DNA of 11,605 nt from WVWN01 sp964563535 (GTDB lineage Bacteria > RBG-13-66-14 > B26-G2 > WVWN01), in assembly GCA_964563535.1 (NCBI GenBank), contig CAZLXP010000080.1, forward strand, positions 1-11,605, written 5' to 3'. The position numbers and the translations under genes were made by a program. Position 1 is the stretch's first letter. Each line of letters opens with the position of its first letter. Positions 5,555-11,605 of the stretch are shown piece after piece. The notes under the pieces are model-generated. The model saw only the letters and a program-made list of their open reading frames with translations, had not been told where the DNA came from and did not search any database.

Positions 5555-8412
5555 AGAAACTGCTCGAGGAGTTCGAACGGTTAAAGGGAGGGCCCCCGCT
5601 CGATAGCTTCGACGAGGCCCAGCTCTGCACGAGCTACGTCGAGCCGTTCTGGGAGGCGCTGGGGTGGAACGTGCGCGACCCGCGCGAGGTCGTCAAGGAG
5701 AAGCGCGTTCACCTCCGCGCCTCGACCAAGCACGCCGACTACTGTTTCCAACTCAAGGGAAAGCCGCAGTTCATCTTAGAGGCGAAAGACTACCGCAAGC
5801 GCCTCGACGACGCGGACTTCATCTTCCAGACCAAACGCTACGGTTACAACCTGCCGGTGGACTTCGGCGTCCTTACGAACTTCGCCGAGTTCCGCCTTTA
5901 CGACACCGGCCTCCAGCCGCTATATGAGAATAAGGCGCGCGGCCTGTTCAAACCGTACCAACTCCCATATACCGAATACGAGGCGAGGTGGGATGAGCTG
6001 GCCGCGGCGTTCTCGCGGGAGGCCGTCGCCACCGGCGCCCTCCGGGCGCTGCTCCCCAAGGCCCGCCGCGAGCGCAACAAGGAAGCGCTCGACCGCAAGT
6101 TCTTCGAGGGCCTCAACGGGTGGCGGGCCGAGCTCGCCCGCGTCGTCGCGCTTCGCAACCCGGACGTCGGCGTCCACGACATCAACGAGGCCGTCCAGCG
6201 CATCCTCGACCGCGCGATATTCATGCGGGTTATCGAGGACCGCGAAATAGAGGCGATGGAGCTTCTGCTCGACGCGCTGAACCGGTGGACGCGCGAGAAA
6301 GAGAAGCCGCTCTACCGGTACATAGTCGACAAGTTCCGCTACCTCGAGCCGCAATACAACGGCGAACTGTTCGAGCCCCATTTCTCCGAGGACTTAATAG
6401 TAGACGACAAGCCGCTCAAAGAGTTTATCGAATCGCTCTACTACCCCACGTGCCCTTATCAGTTCAACGTCGTCGGCGTCGAGATGCTCGGCACCATCTA
6501 CGAGCGTTTCCTCGGCTCGACGATTCGCCTTACGGAGAAGCACCGCGCCGTCGTCGAGGATAAGCCGGAGGTCCGCAAGGCCGGCGGCGTCTACTACACG
6601 CCCAAGTATATCGTCGACTATATAGTGGAGAACACCGTCGGCGAGCTGCTCAAGAAATGCAAGACGCCGGCGGCCGCGGCCAAACTCAAGATATTGGACC
6701 CGGCCTGCGGCTCCGGCTCCTTCCTGCTGGGGGCCTTCCGGCGCCTCATCGACTGGCACGAGGATTGGTTCAACGCCAACCCGGAAAAGATAAGCAAGGG
6801 CCCGGCGGCGGAGTGCTGGTGGGACGCGGAGGCCGGGCGTTGGCGCCTCGGCGCGAAGTTCAAAGGCCAAATCCTCGTCAACAACTTATTCGGCGTGGAC
6901 ATCGACCCGCAGGCGTGCGAGGTCACGCGGATGTCTTTGTACCTCAAGGTCTTGGAGGACGTGAACGCGCAATACCTGATGAAGACGGCGCTCCTGCCAC
7001 CGCTCGACAATAATATAAAATGCGGCAACTCGCTCATCGGCTCGGATTATTGGGAGGTAGGAGAGACATTAATGTCGGTCCCACCGGACGAGGAGGAACG
7101 GCGCCGCGTCAACCCGTTCGATTGGGAGGTGGAGTTCGCGGAGATAATGAAGGCGGGCGGCTTCGACGCGGTGATCGGCAACCCGCCGTGGGGTGGGGAT
7201 ATCGATTACGCGATGAGTTATTTTCACGGTTATTATCCACGAAGTACGCAAGAATATACAGACAGTTTTAAATTATTCGTAGATAGGGCCCTACAATTAG
7301 CGAAATATAACGGCCGGGTATCGTTAATAACACCGAATTCTTTATTGAATCAGAATAGGATCAAAGATGTTAGGGCTTTATTATTGGGTTACCTAGTAAA
7401 CGAAGTAGTCGACCTAGGCGAAGGCGTTTTTGACGGGGCCGTAGTCCCTTCAGCTATTTTCGTAGTTACGAAAGCCGAACCTGGCATTCAAAGTAAATTT
7501 AGGTTGATAGACGTTAGGGATAAAAGCCCTAAGGAAAAGGCAGTTATTATAAATATCCCTTCCGTGATTTCTGGGGAATTAAAACAATCGGAGATACTCC
7601 TAGAAGACGACTTCCCTTTTTCCGCCCGAACTCCGAAAGTCCGGGGTAACGTAGCTGGTTTGGGTAATTCCGCGGAATTCCGGATAAAAGATGCCGGTAT
7701 TAATTACCAAAGGGTTAAAGTCGGAATGGAAGAGAAAGGAAAATCAGATTTAGGGAACCGGTTGCTATATGAAGGAAAGAAAGAAACCGATGAAGATAAG
7801 ATGTTTTGGAAAGGAGCCGACATAGGGCGGTATTGGATAGCGGATTCTACCGACAGGTATTGTAGGCCGTATTTTAAAAAATTCATTAAAAAGAACGAAG
7901 TAGTTCATTTGAACGTTGAGGTATTCAATACGGTACCAAAAATACTTATAAGGCAAACGGCGGATAATATTATAGCGACCATAGATTATAAAGGGGTATG
8001 GTTTGGCCGTAGTATTATTGCGGTAATATATGTTACCAAAATAAGCCATAGCCTCGAATACCTTTTAGGGTTACTTAACTCTAAATTCTTAGGTACCTTA
8101 TACGATAACCTAACAAAAGAAAAGGGCCGCGTTTTCGCGCAAGTTAAACTTTCAAAGATCAAGCAATTACCCATTAGGCTAATAGACTTCTCCGACCCCG
8201 CTGACGTCGCGCGCCACGACAAGATGGTGGCGTTGGTGGAGGAGATGCTGGAGCTGCACAAGCGCCTCGCCGCCGCCAAATCCGACGCCGACAAGCAGCG
8301 CCTCCAGCGCGCCATCGCCGTTACGGATAAAAAAATCGACGCGCTGGTCTACGAATTGTACGGCCTGACGGCTGAGGAGATAAAAATCGTAGAGGGGGCG
8401 TCGGGGCCGTAG
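5533..8412 (+). CDS. Type IIG restriction-modification enzyme (Eco57I-like nuclease + N6-adenine methylase + specificity domain)
   Basis: 959 residues in one chain, a usual length for type IIG; AAAGGGGAG before the ATG supports the start. Residues ~60-90 hold a PD-(D/E)XK nuclease core: D69 (HADY) and E83-A-K85 (FILEAKDY). Residues 150-345 are a helical linker. The methylase has motif X at 351-365 (GGVYYTPKYIVDYIV), the AdoMet motif I at 387-398 (ILDPACGSGSFL) and the catalytic NPPW at 550-553. A TaqI-like specificity domain follows (about 640-885), then a coiled coil and the tail KIDALVYELYGLTAEEI. All key residues are present, so it should methylate adenine and cut unmodified DNA. The recognition site cannot be read. 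From just after NPPW (~7196) to ~8190 the DNA is AT-rich (7321-7380: 19 G/C of 60) while the flanks are GC-rich (6121-6180: 46 of 60). The stop codon TAG is the start of a palindromic element. Confidence 0.92.
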   Translation: MPAPDSVKKLLEEFERLKGGPPLDSFDEAQLCTSYVEPFWEALGWNVRDPREVVKEKRVHLRASTKHADYCFQLKGKPQFILEAKDYRKRLDDADFIFQTKRYGYNLPVDFGVLTNFAEFRLYDTGLQPLYENKARGLFKPYQLPYTEYEARWDELAAAFSREAVATGALRALLPKARRERNKEALDRKFFEGLNGWRAELARVVALRNPDVGVHDINEAVQRILDRAIFMRVIEDREIEAMELLLDALNRWTREKEKPLYRYIVDKFRYLEPQYNGELFEPHFSEDLIVDDKPLKEFIESLYYPTCPYQFNVVGVEMLGTIYERFLGSTIRLTEKHRAVVEDKPEVRKAGGVYYTPKYIVDYIVENTVGELLKKCKTPAAAAKLKILDPACGSGSFLLGAFRRLIDWHEDWFNANPEKISKGPAAECWWDAEAGRWRLGAKFKGQILVNNLFGVDIDPQACEVTRMSLYLKVLEDVNAQYLMKTALLPPLDNNIKCGNSLIGSDYWEVGETLMSVPPDEEERRRVNPFDWEVEFAEIMKAGGFDAVIGNPPWGGDIDYAMSYFHGYYPRSTQEYTDSFKLFVDRALQLAKYNGRVSLITPNSLLNQNRIKDVRALLLGYLVNEVVDLGEGVFDGAVVPSAIFVVTKAEPGIQSKFRLIDVRDKSPKEKAVIINIPSVISGELKQSEILLEDDFPFSARTPKVRGNVAGLGNSAEFRIKDAGINYQRVKVGMEEKGKSDLGNRLLYEGKKETDEDKMFWKGADIGRYWIADSTDRYCRPYFKKFIKKNEVVHLNVEVFNTVPKILIRQTADNIIATIDYKGVWFGRSIIAVIYVTKISHSLEYLLGLLNSKFLGTLYDNLTKEKGRVFAQVKLSKIKQLPIRLIDFSDPADVARHDKMVALVEEMLELHKRLAAAKSDADKQRLQRAIAVTDKKIDALVYELYGLTAEEIKIVEGASGP

Positions 8413-8433
8413 GGGCGCACAGCTGTGCGCCCC
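8412..8433. repeat. Palindrome P1 overlapping the enzyme stop codon
   Basis: GGGGCGCACAG followed directly by its exact reverse complement, 22 bases. It is preceded by GTA, so TAG of the enzyme is formed by the element's left edge. It could fold as a strong RNA hairpin right at the end of the message and act as a terminator or stabiliser, although no T-run follows. Confidence 0.9.
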
Positions 8434-8438
8434 CACAA

Positions 8439-8543
8439 CGCGCCGTCGCCGCCACCGACCGCAAGATAGATGCGCTGGTATACGAATTATACGGCCTGAC
8501 GGCCGAGGAGATAAAGGTCGTGGAGGGTTCATCGGGGCCGTAG
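8439..8543 (+). pseudogene. Tail copy B (no internal palindrome)
   Basis: 35 codons including TAG: RAVAATDRKIDALVYELYG then LTAEEIKVVEGSSGP. It is a detached copy of the last codons of the type IIG gene, in a different frame from that gene and without a start codon or SD of its own. It keeps the native ALVYELYG segment, so it resembles the ancestral unit most closely. Confidence 0.88.
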
Positions 8544-8552
8544 GGGCCGGTA

Positions 8553-8574
8553 GGGGCGCACAGCTGTGCGCCCC
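8553..8574. repeat. Palindrome P2
   Basis: Same 22-base perfect palindrome as P1 (GGGGCGCACAG plus reverse complement). It follows a small duplication of the GGGGCC-GTAGGGGCC type that lengthens the spacer by 10 bases relative to the first unit. Confidence 0.9.
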
Positions 8575-8579
8575 CACAA

Positions 8580-8604
8580 CGCGCCGTCGCCGCCACCGAC
8601 CGCA
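8580..8604 (+). pseudogene. Tail copy C, cut by an assembly gap
   Basis: Starts CGCGCCGTCGCCGCCACC as in the other copies and runs into Ns after 25 bases. It begins 141 bases after copy B, a multiple of three. Confidence 0.8.
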
Positions 8605-8704
8605 NNNNNNNNNNNNNNNNNNNNNNNNNNNNNNNNNNNNNNNNNNNNNNNNNNNNNNNNNNNNNNNNNNNNNNNNNNNNNNNNNNNNNNNNNNNNNNNN
8701 NNNN
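8605..8704. other. Assembly gap (100 N)
   Basis: Exactly 100 Ns, the usual placeholder for a gap of unknown size. It falls inside the repeat, so the missing sequence is probably further tail-palindrome units that short reads could not resolve. Confidence 0.97.
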
Positions 8705-8772
8705 AAATCGACGCCGTTTGTACGGGCGCAACGCGTTGCGCCCCTACCAACGGCCTGACGGCTGAGGAGATA
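8705..8772 (+). pseudogene. Tail fragment between the gaps, with internal palindrome
   Basis: Reads KIDAVCTGATRCAPTNG then LTAEEI before the next gap. The palindrome GGGCGCAACG plus its reverse complement (8724-8743) replaces the native LVYELY segment. Confidence 0.82.
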
Positions 8773-8872
8773 NNNNNNNNNNNNNNNNNNNNNNNNNNNN
8801 NNNNNNNNNNNNNNNNNNNNNNNNNNNNNNNNNNNNNNNNNNNNNNNNNNNNNNNNNNNNNNNNNNNNNNNN
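8773..8872. other. Assembly gap (100 N)
   Basis: A second run of exactly 100 Ns, only 68 bases after the first. Both gaps break within tail units, as expected where an assembler collapses or breaks at a tandem repeat. Confidence 0.97.
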
Positions 8873-8936
8873 ATAAAGGTCGTAGAGGGTTCATCGGCGC
8901 CGTAGGGGGCGGTAGGGGCGCACAGCTGTGCGCCCC
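8873..8936 (+). repeat. End of a tail copy plus palindrome P3
   Basis: IKVVEGSSAP and TAG at 8903-8905, then GGGGGCGG and the 22-base perfect palindrome at 8915-8936 (same core as P1). The upstream part of this unit lies in the gap. Confidence 0.85.
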
Positions 8937-8941
8937 CACAA

Positions 8942-9064
8942 CGCGCCGTCGCCGCGACGGACCGCAAAATCGACGCCGGTTGTACGGGCGCAACGCGTTG
9001 CGCCCCTACCAACGGCCTGACGGCTGAGGAGATAAAGGTCGTAGAGGGTTCATCGGCGCCGTAG
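8942..9064 (+). pseudogene. Tail copy D with in-frame internal palindrome
   Basis: 41 codons including TAG: RAVAATDRKIDAGCTGATRC then APTNGLTAEEIKVVEGSSAP. The palindrome GGGCGCAACG plus reverse complement (8986-9005) sits where copies A and B have LVYELY. The unit is 18 bases longer than copy B, so the reading frame is kept. There is no start codon or SD. Confidence 0.87.
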
Positions 9065-9073
9065 GGGGCGGTA

Positions 9074-9095
9074 GGGGCGCACAGCTATGCGCCCC
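9074..9095. repeat. Palindrome P4 (one mismatch)
   Basis: GGGGCGCACAGC-TATGCGCCCC, the P1 element with a single G-to-A change in its right arm. With the flanking GTA and TAC the inverted repeat covers 28 bases. Confidence 0.87.
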
Positions 9096-9100
9096 TACAA

Positions 9101-9220
9101 CGCGCCGTCGCCGCCACCGACCGCAAGATCGACGCCGGTTGTACGGGCGCACAGCTGTGCGCCCCTACCAACGGCCTGACGGCTGAGGAGATAAAAATAG
9201 TGGAAGGTTCGGGGTCGTAG
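9101..9220 (+). pseudogene. Tail copy E with a different internal palindrome
   Basis: 40 codons including TAG: RAVAATDRKIDAGCTGAQLC then APTNGLTAEEIKIVEGSGS. The internal palindrome (9145-9164) has the CACAG/CTGTG core rather than the CAACG/CGTTG core of copies D and F. The same site therefore carries two palindrome variants. It starts 159 bases after copy D. Confidence 0.87.
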
Positions 9221-9241
9221 GGGCGTAAGGCCTTGCGCCCC
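9220..9241. repeat. Palindrome P5 with TAAGGCCTTG core
   Basis: GGGGCGTAAGG then CCTTGCGCCCC: same outer arms, different centre, with a single T-G wobble. It provides the stop of copy E and lies just before the membrane protein gene. Confidence 0.85.
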
Positions 9242-9274
9242 CACCCAACCACCCCATTACCCGGGAGAGATACG

Positions 9275-10018
9275 ATGTCCGACCCCGTACGATTATCCAA
9301 ACCGTTCTACCTCGGCGCGTTGTTGGGCCTGCACGCCGGCGTCGCGGCCCTCGCGGAGGCGTTGTTCGGCCTCGTGCCCGGCGAAACCGTCGCTCCTCTT
9401 CTCTTTCCCGCCAGCATGGTCCTCCAGGCCGCGTTCCTGGCGGTCCTCTTTTTCTTTTGGTACCGCGCCTGGAAGGCCGTGTATTCGCCCGGCGTCGGGT
9501 TTACGCCCGCGGCCCGAATATTGAAATTATTAATACCTATTTATCATATATATTGGTGCTTCCCGGTGTTCTGCGGATGGGCTAAGCGATACAACGAATA
9601 CTTGCGGGAACGGCGCCTCGCGTTGCCGCCGGTCAAAGGGCCCGTTTTTTTCATATTTAGTCTCTTATTCGCGGCCTCGATCGCATCCGTCTATATCAGA
9701 TTCGTATTATTATTTTTAGGCTTCTCCGGCGGCATGGAGATGCCTATCGGCGCCACCTTATTCCACGAGGTTATCTATATCGTAATAATGGGCGGTATTA
9801 CCTATTACGTGTGCGCGGCGGTTAACCGGTTGCCGTCCGTCGCCGCCGAGTCGGAAACGTCGGGCCTCCGACCGGCCGGTCGCCCCAACGAAACACGCGC
9901 CGTCGCCGCCACCAACCGCAAAATCGACGCCGGTTGTACGGGCGCAACGCGTTGCGCCCCTACCAACGGCCTGACGGCTGAGGAGATAAAAATCGTGGAG
10001 GGTTCATCGGGGCCGTAG
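9275..10018 (+). CDS. Multi-pass membrane protein with a repeat-derived C-terminus
   Basis: 247 residues. The ATG at 9275 is preferred over the upstream TTG at 9233 because GGGAGAGA lies just before it and the TTG is inside palindrome P5. About five membrane segments occur between residues 8 and 190. A central motif, YRAWKAVYSP and then LIPIYHIYWCFPVFCGWAKR-YNEYL, is shared with an uncharacterised bacterial membrane family (F-I-P-F-F-N-x-Y-W type); function unknown. After residue ~191 the protein enters a degraded palindrome (LRPAGRPN) and from 9896 reads RAVAATNRKIDAGCTGATRC and GLTAEEIKIVEGSSGP. That is the tail of the neighbouring restriction enzyme with a palindrome inside it. So its last ~50 residues come from the repeat region, not from its own family. 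Whether the tail is expressed or tolerated is unknown. Confidence 0.82.
   Translation: MSDPVRLSKPFYLGALLGLHAGVAALAEALFGLVPGETVAPLLFPASMVLQAAFLAVLFFFWYRAWKAVYSPGVGFTPAARILKLLIPIYHIYWCFPVFCGWAKRYNEYLRERRLALPPVKGPVFFIFSLLFAASIASVYIRFVLLFLGFSGGMEMPIGATLFHEVIYIVIMGGITYYVCAAVNRLPSVAAESETSGLRPAGRPNETRAVAATNRKIDAGCTGATRCAPTNGLTAEEIKIVEGSSGP
9869..9886. repeat. Degraded palindrome at the fusion junction
   Basis: CGACCGGCCGGTCG (9869-9882) is a perfect 14-base palindrome followed by CCCC; the expected left GGGG arm is changed to CCTC. The same core recurs intact at 10027-10048. It marks where the repeat unit joined the membrane protein gene. Confidence 0.8.
9896..10018 (+). repeat. Tail copy F, fused in frame to the membrane protein
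   Basis: The 123-base unit has the same length and internal palindrome (GGGCGCAACG plus reverse complement, 9940-9959) as copy D. It forms the last 40 codons and the TAG of the membrane protein gene. It is the only copy here attached to an upstream coding sequence other than the restriction enzyme. Confidence 0.9.
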
Positions 10019-10026
10019 GGGCCGTA

Positions 10027-10048
10027 GGGGCGACCGGCCGGTCGCCCC
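10027..10048. repeat. Palindrome P6 with CGACCGGCCGGTCG core
   Basis: GGGGCGACCGG then CCGGTCGCCCC, a perfect 22-base palindrome. It has the same outer arms as P1 but a third kind of core. Confidence 0.9.
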
Positions 10049-10053
10049 CACAA

Positions 10054-10119
10054 CGCGCCGTCGCCGCCACCGATAAAAAGGTCGACGCGCTGGTCTACGA
10101 ATTATGCGGCCTGCCGTAG
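10054..10119 (+). pseudogene. Truncated tail copy G
   Basis: RAVAATDKKVDALVYELCG-LP then TAG, 22 codons. It lacks an internal palindrome and stops early because a palindrome edge (CCGTAGGGG) follows GL directly. After it, 10115-10205 looks like decayed palindrome sequence (GGCC/GGCC blocks, a GCGCCCTAC end at 10192-10200). Confidence 0.82.
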
Positions 10120-10160
10120 GGGACGGCCTTCAGACCGGCCCGCCTTGAGGTTTAAACGAT

Positions 10161-10475
10161 ATGTCGGGTTTGGAGGCACGGCCTGAAAGTCGCGCCCTAC
10201 GAAATCCCGCGCCGCCCATGAAATTAATCGCCGAGGTGATAGAGGTCCGTTTGGCGCCGGACGGTAGCCGCCCGATTAACTTCGTATGGCGCCTCAGGGA
10301 ATATAAAATAGTGGAAGTGCTGGCGGCGACGTCGACCGTTGACTTCCGGCGGCCGTGGTGGCGGCGTAAACATCGGGACCTCTACCGCGTCGCGGTGGAC
10401 ACCGGCCAGGTTTTTGAGATATATTTCCACCGCGGCCCCGGCAAGAAATATTGGGTTTTGAGCCGCGAGGTCTGA
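10161..10475 (+). CDS. Small uncharacterised protein (DUF6504-like)
   Basis: 104 residues from the ATG at 10161, which has GAGG ten bases upstream. An internal ATG at 10218 begins MKLIAEVIEVRL, where the conserved-looking part starts, and may be the true start (85 residues). The 57 bases between resemble decayed palindrome sequence rather than coding DNA. The core reads FVWRLREYKIVEVLA...RRKHRDLYRVAVDTGQVFEIYF. This is a small basic beta-rich domain similar, from memory, to DUF6504 proteins; the family name is not verified and no function is known. It stands between the repeat region and the rRNA operon and ends with TGA. Confidence 0.68.
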   Translation: MSGLEARPESRALRNPAPPMKLIAEVIEVRLAPDGSRPINFVWRLREYKIVEVLAATSTVDFRRPWWRRKHRDLYRVAVDTGQVFEIYFHRGPGKKYWVLSREV

Positions 10476-10490
10476 TTCAAGCCGCTCCGC

Positions 10491-10549
10491 CCGGCGGAGG
10501 AGATAAAATGGTGGAGGGGCCGCAGGGGCGCCCCAAAGTATTGCGCCCC
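10491..10549 (+). pseudogene. Decayed tail-palindrome relic beside the rRNA promoter
   Basis: GCGGAGGAGATAAAA (10494-10508) then TGGTGGAGGGG match the AEEIK...VEG part of the tail units, with one base lost after the A-run. GGGGCGC (10525-10531) and GCGCCCC (10543-10549) are the arms of an eroded palindrome. It shows that the repeats once reached to about 20 bases from the rRNA -35 element. Confidence 0.65.
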
Positions 10550-10568
10550 CGAATTCCGACGATTTTGC

Positions 10569-10597
10569 TTGACATCCCTACCCCGCTATGTTATATA
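10569..10597 (+). promoter_or_regulatory. rRNA operon promoter
   Basis: TTGACA (10569-10574), a 17-base spacer and TATATA (10592-10597) in a TATATATAT run. It lies about 165 bases before the 16S start, with antitermination signals just downstream. Both position and sequence fit an rrn promoter. Confidence 0.82.
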
Positions 10598-10604
10598 TAT
10601 AGTT

Positions 10605-10636
10605 GCCCGAAGAGGGCGCAACGATCTTTGACAACT
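10605..10636 (+). promoter_or_regulatory. rRNA leader antitermination signals (boxB-like hairpin and boxA)
   Basis: GCCC-GAAGA-GGGC (10605-10617) is a small hairpin with a GAAGA loop, very like lambda boxB. Six bases later GATCTTTGACAACT (10623-10636) resembles boxA (TGCTCTTTAACA in E. coli rrn). The order boxB then boxA is that of E. coli rRNA leaders. These are expected to load Nus factors so that RNA polymerase reads through the structured rRNA. Confidence 0.68.
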
Positions 10637-10732
10637 GAAGGCGTGCGATTACCCAAGCTCCGCTAAAAGCCCTAAGCGGTCGTCGGGGTGGTATTTTCAT
10701 TTCCGGCGGCCGAGACGAATCTTGCTAATTCC

Positions 10733-10750
10733 CCTCCCCTGCGGGGGAGG
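10733..10750 (+). other. Stable hairpin just before 16S rRNA
   Basis: CCTCCCC (10733-10739) pairs fully with GGGGAGG (10744-10750) around a TGCG loop, a UNCG-type tetraloop closed by C-G. It ends about ten bases before the mature 16S start and may belong to the leader processing structure. No T-run follows, so it is not a terminator. Confidence 0.6.
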
Positions 10751-10759
10751 AGTAAAGTT

Positions 10760-11605
<846 letters not shown>

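Larger units (their letters stand above)
8308..10119 (+). repeat. Tail-palindrome repeat region derived from the 3' end of the restriction enzyme gene
   Basis: The final ~105 bases of the type IIG gene recur at 8439, 8580, 8942, 9101, 9896 and 10054, plus fragments at 8705-8772 and 8873-8905 next to assembly gaps. Each unit reads RAVAATDRKIDA...GLTAEEIK(V/I)VEG and ends in TAG. Units are separated by palindromes with GGGGCG/CGCCCC arms. The spacing is 141 bases for units without an internal palindrome and 159 for units with one. The run is interrupted by the body of a membrane protein gene (9275-9868). Copy number is uncertain because of two N gaps. This is not CRISPR: the segments between repeats are themselves repeats. 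Confidence 0.92.

Noticed and set aside
8439..9220. Tail copies as small independent genes
   Set aside because: None has a start codon or ribosome site in place; each begins in the middle of a protein segment.
8439..9220. Silent cassettes for phase variation of enzyme specificity
   Set aside because: The copies cover only the extreme C-terminus, not the target recognition domain, so recombination would not change the site recognised.
8412..9241. CRISPR array
   Set aside because: There are regular repeats with palindromes, but the segments between them are copies of one another and encode a protein tail. There are no unique spacers and no cas genes.
9233..9274. Upstream TTG start for the membrane protein
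   Set aside because: The TTG lies within palindrome P5; the ATG at 9275 has a purine-rich SD-like site directly upstream.
8179..9300. Long open frames on the minus strand through the repeat region
   Set aside because: They are shadows of GC-rich repeats, span N gaps, lack start signals and follow the palindromes rather than any protein family.

Overview
The window is GC-rich, standard-code bacterial DNA. It ends inside a bacterial 16S rRNA gene that is divergent at one universal primer site. The two 100-base N runs show it is a scaffolded draft or metagenome assembly. I cannot name the phylum. TGA ends two genes as an ordinary stop, so a code change is unlikely.

Layout, left to right. (1) Bases 1-1272: the 3' part of a sulfatase/phosphatase-superfamily hydrolase. 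(2) Bases 1483-2340: a near-perfect sigma70 promoter, a strong ribosome binding site, and a gene for a secreted beta-helix protein. That gene carries one in-frame UGA, inside a C-x-x-(UGA) motif and directly followed by a SECIS-like hairpin. It is either a candidate selenoprotein or a one-base nonsense mutant. (3) Bases 2376-2956: a hicB-hicA toxin-antitoxin pair. It lies between two near-identical ~75-base direct repeats made of the 3' coding end, a palindrome and the start of the terminator stem of the beta-helix gene. (4) Bases 3120-4742: a polytopic membrane protein resembling GT-C glycosyltransferases, with its terminator. (5) Bases 4748-8412: a promoter and a two-gene unit, an AT-rich one-TM membrane protein overlapping a type IIG restriction-modification enzyme (PD-(D/E)XK nuclease, N6-adenine methylase, specificity domain). 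The enzyme gene is a compositional mosaic, AT-rich from just after NPPW through the specificity region.

(6) Bases 8308-10119: the most unusual part. The last ~35 codons of the restriction enzyme recur as a tandem series of tail copies. They are separated by perfect or near-perfect palindromes that share GGGGCG/CGCCCC arms but have different cores. Some copies have a further palindrome inserted inside the tail without breaking its frame. One copy is fused in frame to the end of an unrelated membrane protein (9275-10018), replacing or extending its C-terminus. The palindrome supplies the TAG stop codon of the enzyme and of the copies. A decayed copy reaches to ~20 bases from the rRNA promoter. 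(7) Bases 10161-10475: a small uncharacterised protein. (8) Bases 10569-11605: rRNA promoter, a lambda-like boxB hairpin and boxA antitermination leader, and the first ~846 bases of 16S rRNA.

Functionally, the central part looks like an accessory defence region (toxin-antitoxin, restriction-modification, repeats) next to an rRNA operon. The tail/palindrome array and the candidate UGA-recoded secreted protein are the two observations I would follow up first.
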